Below the pieces are notes generated by a model, which worked only from the letters and a program-made list of their open reading frames with translations, did not search any database and was not told where the DNA came from. Of a stretch of DNA of 64,000 bases, positions 59,013 to 64,000 are shown in pieces; the stretch's first letter is position 1; every line of letters begins with the position of its first letter. Source of the stretch: Nesterenkonia alba DSM 19423. GTDB taxonomy: Bacteria; Actinomycetota; Actinomycetes; Actinomycetales; Micrococcaceae. The translations under genes and the position numbers were made by a program. The DNA lies in contig NZ_ATXP01000003.1 of the NCBI RefSeq assembly GCF_000421745.1, positions 178,860-242,859 of the forward strand. Reading direction: 5' to 3'.

Positions 59013-60128
59013 TTAGTTCTTGGCTTCGGTTGTGCTCTTGGCGGCTTTGCGTCGCGCTGCTCGGCGTTTCTTCTTCAGCTCGCGCATGAACTGCTTGTAT
59101 TCGGTGAACTCTTTGCCGGCCAGCAGGTCTTGCTGGATGCGGTTTTCGGCCAGTCCCCACATCTCCCCCATGCGGCGGTCCCATTCTGGGGTGAGCACGT
59201 TGGAGCTGCCGGGCCGGGGGGTGAATTCACCGAAGACGAGTTCCCCGTCCCCGCGGAGCATGTCGATCCGCATGAAGGGGTAAGGGATGGCCAGGCTGAT
59301 TTTCTTGGCGATCTCGAGGTCCTCGGGGGTAAAGCCGAGTCCTTCGTGGCGGGTTACTTTCCACCCACCGGGGGCTTCGATGCGTTCTCCTTCTGGGCTC
59401 CAGAAGTCCCATCGGGTTTCGGGGTACCGGTTGATTTCGGAGACGAATGCGATTTCTCCGTAGAAGCTCCAGAATTTCAGGTCGATGGCGGGGGCCCGTG
59501 TTTCCCGGTCGCTGAGGATGAGTTCTTCGGTGGTCCACTCGTCTTTTTTGGCGCTGGTGGCTGAGGAGCGGTCTCTGAGGATGGCGTACGCGTGGGTTTG
59601 GAGGTCTTCACGGGTGGTGAATTTCTTACCGTCTTTGGCGTGGAAGATCTCGTCTGTGTCGAATACTAGGTAGCACCCTTTGGAACCTGAGCCGCGTGCG
59701 GGTTTGATGACGGTGCCGGGGGTGATCTCCACCTCAGCAAAGGGCCGGCTTACTCCGTCGGTAGCGGGCCTGCGCATCCCGAGGGTGTCGATGAATTCGA
59801 ATCCCGGCTGCTTATCCGTAAGAGAGCGTGCGGGTAGTCGTCCCCCCAACCGTGCAACTTCAGTTTTGGCCACGATGTGTCCCATGAAGGACAGTCCGCG
59901 CCCTACGTAGAGTTTTTCTTGGCGCATCCGGTGCAGCATGACGTCTTTGACGTGGTGGGGGGAGGCTACGGCCAAGAGTTGCCGGAGTTGTTCGATGTGC
60001 TCTTCTCCCCCTTCACGCCGGGCTCGGGGTGCGAGCATGCGCCCGAGGGTGCGCCGCATCTGTTCGTCGGTGTGGTGGACGAGGTCGACGAGCTCTTCGG
60101 GCGTGAGCTGGTCTTCTTCTGCTGCCAT
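59013..60128 (-). CDS. TupA-like ATP-grasp ligase
   Basis: A 371-residue ATP-grasp protein of the TupA-like family, named after the teichuronopeptide synthesis enzyme of alkaliphilic Bacillus. A helical N-terminal domain (DEQMRRTLGRMLAPRARREG) precedes the grasp core: GTVIKPARGSGSKGCYLVFD keeps the ATP-binding Lys and Gly-rich loop, IDLKFWSFYGEIAFVSEINR, PYPFMRIDMLRGDGELVFGE then FTPRPGSSN keep the metal ligands. It may form amide bonds linking an amino acid or peptide to a glycan, which is inferred from the family name. The C-terminus is a basic coiled tail. The ATG follows AGAAGGA. Confidence 0.8.
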   Translation of the reverse strand: MAAEEDQLTPEELVDLVHHTDEQMRRTLGRMLAPRARREGGEEHIEQLRQLLAVASPHHVKDVMLHRMRQEKLYVGRGLSFMGHIVAKTEVARLGGRLPARSLTDKQPGFEFIDTLGMRRPATDGVSRPFAEVEITPGTVIKPARGSGSKGCYLVFDTDEIFHAKDGKKFTTREDLQTHAYAILRDRSSATSAKKDEWTTEELILSDRETRAPAIDLKFWSFYGEIAFVSEINRYPETRWDFWSPEGERIEAPGGWKVTRHEGLGFTPEDLEIAKKISLAIPYPFMRIDMLRGDGELVFGEFTPRPGSSNVLTPEWDRRMGEMWGLAENRIQQDLLAGKEFTEYKQFMRELKKKRRAARRKAAKSTTEAKN

Positions 60129-60168
60129 GAGGTCCTTCTATCGTGTGCTTCGCAGAGGTGCGCTGATC

Positions 60169-60585
60169 TCAGTCGCGGCGGCGAAGGGTTTCAAACTGTT
60201 CTTTGACCTCTGCGACGTCGTCTTCGAGGGCGAATCGGTGGGATTCGAGGGTGGCGAGTAGGCGACGTTCGGCTGCTTCGATCCGAGCTTCGGTGGCGTC
60301 CAGTGCTTTGAACCGGTCGGCGGTGCGGTGGTCGATGCGCCGGGAGGAGGCCAGAGCGGACCGGGTGGAGGTGTCAATGTCCACCAGGCGTTTGCGCATG
60401 GTCTCCAGGGTGTGGGTCATTGCGGCCAGGGTGAAGGCGGTGAACACCACAAAGATGCCGAATGCGGCGACGCCGGCTAGTGCGGCGAGCTGCCACTGCT
60501 TCAGCAGTGCGGCCACCAGGGTGAGAGCCAAAGCGAGCGCGCAGAGAGCGAGGACGCCGAGCTGTTTGGTGGAGAGACCTTTCAT
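60169..60585 (-). CDS. Small two-helix membrane protein with coiled coil
   Basis: A 138-residue protein with two close membrane helices (about residues 8-30 and 33-55, LAALAGVAAFGIFVVFTAFT) and a cytoplasmic coiled coil (about 60-138, RKRLVDIDTSTRSALASSRR to VAEVKEQFETLRRRD). Such helix-pair coiled-coil proteins occur in wall-glycan loci, possibly as partners of glycosyltransferases; this is inference. Its ATG overlaps the stop of the upstream double glycosyltransferase by 4 nt, and AGGAGG lies about 10 nt upstream. Confidence 0.7.
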   Translation of the reverse strand: MKGLSTKQLGVLALCALALALTLVAALLKQWQLAALAGVAAFGIFVVFTAFTLAAMTHTLETMRKRLVDIDTSTRSALASSRRIDHRTADRFKALDATEARIEAAERRLLATLESHRFALEDDVAEVKEQFETLRRRD

Positions 60586-63170
60586 GAGGTCGGTGCCTCC
60601 TGGGTGCGGGGGTGTGCATCGGCTGCCGGGGCGCCCAGCAGCGTGTTCATCAGCTCACCATATCCGCCGGTGCCGTAGTGGGCGGCGAACTCCACACCTC
60701 GCCGTGATTGGGCGAGGTACCGCTGCGTGTCTTCGGTGTGTTCGGTGATCGTTTTGTGCACCTGCTCGGGTGAGGCGTAGAGTGCGGCGTCTCCGTATAC
60801 CGGGGAGAACCCGGGGGGCAGGATGACCAGGCATCCGGCGGCCATGGCTTCGAGCACGGGGAGTTCTGCTCGTTCGGCGGTGGCGGGTTGGGGGTAGTGC
60901 ACAAAGAAGTCGAGGCTGCGGTAGTAGGTCTCTCGGGTGATGTCCTGCTGGCGGAAGCTGAGCCAGGCGGCGGGGAGGCGTTTGTATCCGAGCAGGCGCA
61001 GTAGGTAGCTGGGGTCTCCGTAGAAGCGGATGTCGTAGCGCCCGTCGGTGGGCCATAGGGTGCTGATGGTCTCTGCTGTGGTGGGCCAGTGGGTTGCGGA
61101 TTCTCCGGCCCAGCGTCCGATCACCGGTCTGGTGTTACGGGGGCGACGCCGCGGGGTGACCCATCGTTCCGCACTGAAGACCGTGTGGTAGGTGTGTCCG
61201 CTGATCTCGTTGGGGGGGAGGTATTTTTCCAGCTGTGTGCGGGCCTCAGCGGAGGTGGCGACCCAGTGCGGTCGGGTTCCGAAGAATTCCGCACCGTGGG
61301 CGGCGCATTCTGCAGGCAGGTAGTAGACGCTGAAGCCGGTGGGCTCGGCTGGTGCTTTGTCGGCCACGGCGATCACCTGCCGAGGACGGAATGCTGCTGG
61401 ATGGTGCGGCATGAACTGCAGCAATTCCGGTTGGCGGACGAGCACTGTGTCGACGTCGTGGAAGTCTTCGTCGGCTAGCACATGGGTGACTTCTCCGTTG
61501 CGGATGAATTCTTCGATGGGTTCGCAGTAGACCCGGGCGTACTGGGAGAGGTGGATGGCGTTTTCGAGGTGGAGGATGCCGACTCGTCGCCCCGTGGTGG
61601 TCAGGTGCCGGATTTCTTCGATGGCCGCGGCTTGGGTTTCGCCGTATTCGCACCAGTCGGCTACCACGACAACGTCGAGGGCTGTGGTCTTCTCCGGTGG
61701 GGAGGTGAAGCGCGGTGGGATGTAGATGGGGTCTGTGTGGTGTGCTGAACGGCGCAACTGCTGGGGATTGGCGGTGGCGTGCCACGTTTTATAGGCGCTC
61801 CAGAAGGCGCGGCGAGCGGGGTGTTGCCAGCCGGGCCGGAAGTCGCTGCGTGAGAGCGAGTTGGGCAGGATGCGCATGAAGATCAGTGGTTCGGCGATGG
61901 CGTAGACCTCTGCTCCCCCCGTGGCGGTGGAGTAGGCGGAGACCCGGTCGCGCAGTTCGTTGTCGCTGGCTTTGCGGGCGGGAATGTAGCCGCCGAGTTC
62001 TTTCATGATGTGGGTTCGCGCCATGAGTGTGGGTGCGGAGGGGATGAAGGGGCTGTATCCGCGGCGGATGCGGACGAGGTCTTCGGTCATATTGACGGTG
62101 TAGACCTGGTTGCCGGGGCGGCGGGGGTTGCGCTGTAGGTAGTTGACTTGGGTTTCGATCCGTTGGGGGTGGGACCAGTCGTCGGCGTCTTGACCGGTGA
62201 TGTAGCTGCCTTGGGCGTGGTCGATCCCCACGTTGCGGGCGGCGTAGGTGCCGCCGTTGCTGGTCAGGCGGATGACGCGCAATCGGGGGTCTAGGGCCTC
62301 GAGTTCGTCGAGGATGGGTGCGTATTTTTCCCCGGATGCGTCGTCGACGACGAGCAGTTCTAGGTTTTGCCAGCTTTGGTCGAGGATGGACCGCGCGGAG
62401 GCCAGGATGTCGTCCCGTATGGGTTTGTAGCTGGTCATGATGACCGTTACCAGCGGGCCCTCTGGCTGGGGTCCGTGGAGTGGAGGGGTGGTCAGCCGGT
62501 TGAAGGGGACTTCGTCACCGTCTCGAAGGTGTAGTGGCACCAGGTTGTGGCTGCGGAAGGGCCGGTTGAATCCTTCGAGCCATCGTTGGTAGTGGGCGTG
62601 ACTCTTGTGCCCTCTCACGAAGGGGCTGTGAACGTCGACTCCGATGTAGCCGAAGAAGTTCCGTTGGATGTCGGGGCGTTCGGCCAGGAGGGTGTCGAGG
62701 TCGTCGAAACGTCGTTGTTCGAAGTAGAGGTCGGCTAAGAGCTTGTTGTAACGCCGGCCTGGAACGGTCCGGTGAAATTCTGTGCTGAGGAGTTCGAGCA
62801 TCGCGGTGGCGACGTCGCCGTCCTCGGGGTAGATGTCCTGTAGGGCCGTGACGTAGGCCAGCCTTCCCAGGGCTTCCGGGTCCACGCTGTAGGGGCTGAG
62901 CGTTCCGTTGAGCACAGCTTCGCGGAGCTCAGTATTGGAGAGGGTGCCGTGGCTGGTGTCATGGGCGAGTAGCTCACGCATGTGCGTGGACTCGCTGCGC
63001 AGCGCTGTCCGTTCCAGCCCAGCGTCATAGTCCCCTGCATTGTGGAGATAGTGCTCGAGCAGTCTTCCTCGCAGCAAAAGTTCCCCCGATAGTTTCACCG
63101 TTCCAATGTACCGCGACGCTTCGGCGGTGAGCCGGTTCTCCTCCAGCGCGGCTCCGCTGACGTGATCCAC
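60582..63170 (-). CDS. Double glycosyltransferase (GT2 plus GT4-like)
   Basis: An 862-residue protein. An N-terminal helical segment (about 1-230) precedes a GT2 domain (PLVTVIMTSYKPIRDDILAS, LELLVVDDASG, NGGTYAARNVGIDHAQGSYI, DADDWSHP with the DXD-like DADD). The C-terminal half (about 510-862) is GT-B-like: TALDVVVVADWCEYGETQAA, a middle with FGTRPHWVATSAEARTQL, and YPQPATAERAELPVLEAMAA where E...E matches the GT4 C-terminal motif. Two transferases in one chain suggest coupled sugar additions. The GTG at 63170 has weak support; a GTG at 63098 lies 6 nt after TACATT and could be a leaderless start. It is divergent from the disrupted GT2. Confidence 0.8.
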   Translation of the reverse strand: MDHVSGAALEENRLTAEASRYIGTVKLSGELLLRGRLLEHYLHNAGDYDAGLERTALRSESTHMRELLAHDTSHGTLSNTELREAVLNGTLSPYSVDPEALGRLAYVTALQDIYPEDGDVATAMLELLSTEFHRTVPGRRYNKLLADLYFEQRRFDDLDTLLAERPDIQRNFFGYIGVDVHSPFVRGHKSHAHYQRWLEGFNRPFRSHNLVPLHLRDGDEVPFNRLTTPPLHGPQPEGPLVTVIMTSYKPIRDDILASARSILDQSWQNLELLVVDDASGEKYAPILDELEALDPRLRVIRLTSNGGTYAARNVGIDHAQGSYITGQDADDWSHPQRIETQVNYLQRNPRRPGNQVYTVNMTEDLVRIRRGYSPFIPSAPTLMARTHIMKELGGYIPARKASDNELRDRVSAYSTATGGAEVYAIAEPLIFMRILPNSLSRSDFRPGWQHPARRAFWSAYKTWHATANPQQLRRSAHHTDPIYIPPRFTSPPEKTTALDVVVVADWCEYGETQAAAIEEIRHLTTTGRRVGILHLENAIHLSQYARVYCEPIEEFIRNGEVTHVLADEDFHDVDTVLVRQPELLQFMPHHPAAFRPRQVIAVADKAPAEPTGFSVYYLPAECAAHGAEFFGTRPHWVATSAEARTQLEKYLPPNEISGHTYHTVFSAERWVTPRRRPRNTRPVIGRWAGESATHWPTTAETISTLWPTDGRYDIRFYGDPSYLLRLLGYKRLPAAWLSFRQQDITRETYYRSLDFFVHYPQPATAERAELPVLEAMAAGCLVILPPGFSPVYGDAALYASPEQVHKTITEHTEDTQRYLAQSRRGVEFAAHYGTGGYGELMNTLLGAPAADAHPRTQEAPTS

Positions 63171-63308
63171 CGGTCCAAGGCCGCGGAACCGTACGCAATC
63201 TGACTTGAGGGAAGTTCGACGGCAATAGACATCGTCTCGACTCTGCGTCAGTCACAGAGGAATGCGAAGGCCATAAAGTCTAGGGAAATCTCTGAGGTTG
63301 ATAGTGTG

Positions 63309-63695
63309 ATGGCACGCTTGCGTGATGGTTCCGCGTCTAGTTCGAGGAGTTCCGTGCCACGAGTCTCTATCGTCATCCCTGTGTTCAACGACGAGGAGTT
63401 CGTTGGGCGCGCGCTCGACAGTTGCATCAACCAGACTCTTGAGGATATCGAAATCATCTGCGTTGACGATGCCTCTACCGACAGCACGGTCTCGGTCATT
63501 GAGAGCTATCAGCGTCACGATTCTCGCATCCACCTGATCCGCCAGCAGACGAATCTCTCAGCTTTTCAAGCGCGCCGTGCAGGCATTATGGCTGCCCAAT
63601 CCCCCTATGTACTGTTCCTCGATGGCGACGACGAGCTCGCTACTACCGCGGCTGAGGTGACCTTCTGGAGTGACCCCTTGATTTCGGTCCAGTAG
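63309..63695 (+). pseudogene. GT2 glycosyltransferase fragment interrupted by IS3-family element
   Basis: The first 110 or so residues are a normal GT2 N-terminus (VPRVSIVIPVFNDEEFVGRA, IICVDDASTDSTVSVIESYQ, and the DXD in VLFLDGDDELATT). Then the frame enters insertion-sequence DNA and stops after a short foreign tail (FWSDPLISVQ) at 63695. The remainder of the domain is missing from the window and presumably lies beyond the element. The start is uncertain: ATG 63309 sits next to a TAGTGT hexamer, while a GTG at 63354 has AGGAG upstream. The gene is divergent from the 862-residue glycosyltransferase and was probably part of the same pathway before insertion. Confidence 0.75.
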
Positions 63696-64000
63696 TTATG
63701 TGAGTTGCACTGGCGCCCGCTCTTGGCGGGAGGAAGACTGGTGTAACCATGACAGCGAAGAGGAAGCGGCACTCCCCGGAGCAGATCATCCGCAAGCTCG
63801 GTGAGGCTGAGAAGATGCTGGCCCAAGGCCATGATGTCGCCGCGGTTGCCCGGGAACTCGGAGTTACTGAGGGCACCTACTACCGGTGGAAGAACCAATA
63901 CGGCGGGCTCAAGGCCGAGGACGCCAAGCGACTCAAAGAGCTCCAGAAGCAGAATGACCGGCTCAAACGACTGCTGGCCGAGGCAGAGCTTGAGAAAGCT
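63671..64000 (+). mobile_element. IS3-family insertion sequence, left end (continues past window)
   Basis: From about 63671 (TGACCCCTTGATTTCGGTCC) the sequence changes from GT2 coding to a transposon end followed by an OrfA-type gene at 63749. IS3 elements typically begin TGA and carry orfA just inside. A second TGACC at 63658 is an alternative boundary, so the exact left terminal inverted repeat and target duplication cannot be fixed without the right end. Confidence 0.75.
63749..64000 (+). CDS. IS3-family transposase OrfA, N-terminal part
   Basis: The visible 84 residues are the HTH_Tnp_1 domain of IS3-family OrfA: MTAKRKRHSPEQIIRKLGEA, an HTH in VAAVARELGVTEGTYYRWKN, then a leucine-rich heptad region (AKRLKELQKQNDRLKRLLAE) used for multimerisation. 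OrfA binds the terminal repeats and is fused to OrfB by -1 frameshifting in complete elements. The ATG at 63749 has GGGAGGAAG upstream at long spacing. The rest lies beyond the right edge. Confidence 0.9.
   Translation, partial: MTAKRKRHSPEQIIRKLGEAEKMLAQGHDVAAVARELGVTEGTYYRWKNQYGGLKAEDAKRLKELQKQNDRLKRLLAEAELEKA

Overview
The window looks like chromosome of a high-GC Gram-positive actinobacterium, most likely of the order Micrococcales (Micrococcaceae-like; genus not determinable by eye). The evidence is the uniformly high GC, GTG/TTG starts, the bifunctional PriA (HisA/TrpF) in place of HisA, an actinobacterial recA-recX-miaB-miaA-dapF-hflX-lexA neighbourhood, DUF3046 and ClgR beside recA, and at least 16 genes whose start codon lies 6-8 nt after a TAnnnT -10 hexamer, the layout of leaderless actinobacterial transcripts.

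Layout. (1) 1-5.9 kb: the 5' end of a TadA/CpaF secretion ATPase, a large EccC/EssC-like FtsK/SpoIIIE ATPase, a PepSY-type lipoprotein, and a MarR regulator under a nested palindrome. (2) 5.9-9.9 kb: histidine operon hisC-hisB-hisH-priA followed by sseB. (3) 10-28.2 kb: SOS and housekeeping block with a LysM membrane protein divergent from lexA, a DinG-like helicase, hflX, a methyltransferase, a divergent FolC-like protein, dapF, miaA, miaB, recX, recA, DUF3046, marR, clgR, pncC/cinA, pgsA and ftsK. LexA-box-like palindromes lie between the LysM gene and lexA and upstream of recA. (4) 28.4-34.9 kb: an M20 amidohydrolase, RNase J, dapA, an acyltransferase-like membrane protein, dapB and a small membrane protein. 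dapA and the acyltransferase-like gene share one symmetric -10. (5) 34.9-39.3 kb: molybdenum-cofactor genes moeA-moaC-mogA-moaE on one strand and moaA-moaD on the other, with the moeA and moaA start codons overlapping. (6) 39.4-44.4 kb: a tripartite tricarboxylate transporter (tctC-tctB-tctA) with a GntR/FCD regulator and a divergent acetamidase/formamidase. (7) 44.4-45.7 kb: an M16 peptidase. (8) 45.8 kb to the end: an apparent cell-surface glycopolymer locus. It holds a TagF/TagB-like glycerophosphotransferase, a membrane protein with a leucine-rich-variant domain, an LCP ligase, two TPR proteins ending in a sialyltransferase (GT29)-like domain, a GT2, an aminotransferase, a CMP-Kdo synthetase (KdsB), two overlapping unknown genes of lower GC, two ATP-grasp proteins (one TupA-like, one apparently degenerate), a membrane coiled-coil protein, an 862-residue double glycosyltransferase, and a GT2 gene cut by an IS3-family element that runs off the window.

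The most novel part is region 8. A KdsB homologue in a Gram-positive that has no LPS genes here, next to two GT29-like proteins that would be expected to use CMP-sugars, suggests a Kdo- or ulosonic-acid-containing wall polymer, possibly bearing amide-linked groups added by the TupA-like ligase and attached to peptidoglycan by the LCP protein. That is inference from families and context; no biochemical identity can be read from sequence alone. No gene-free stretch exceeds 300 bases, and I saw no rRNA, tRNA or CRISPR.
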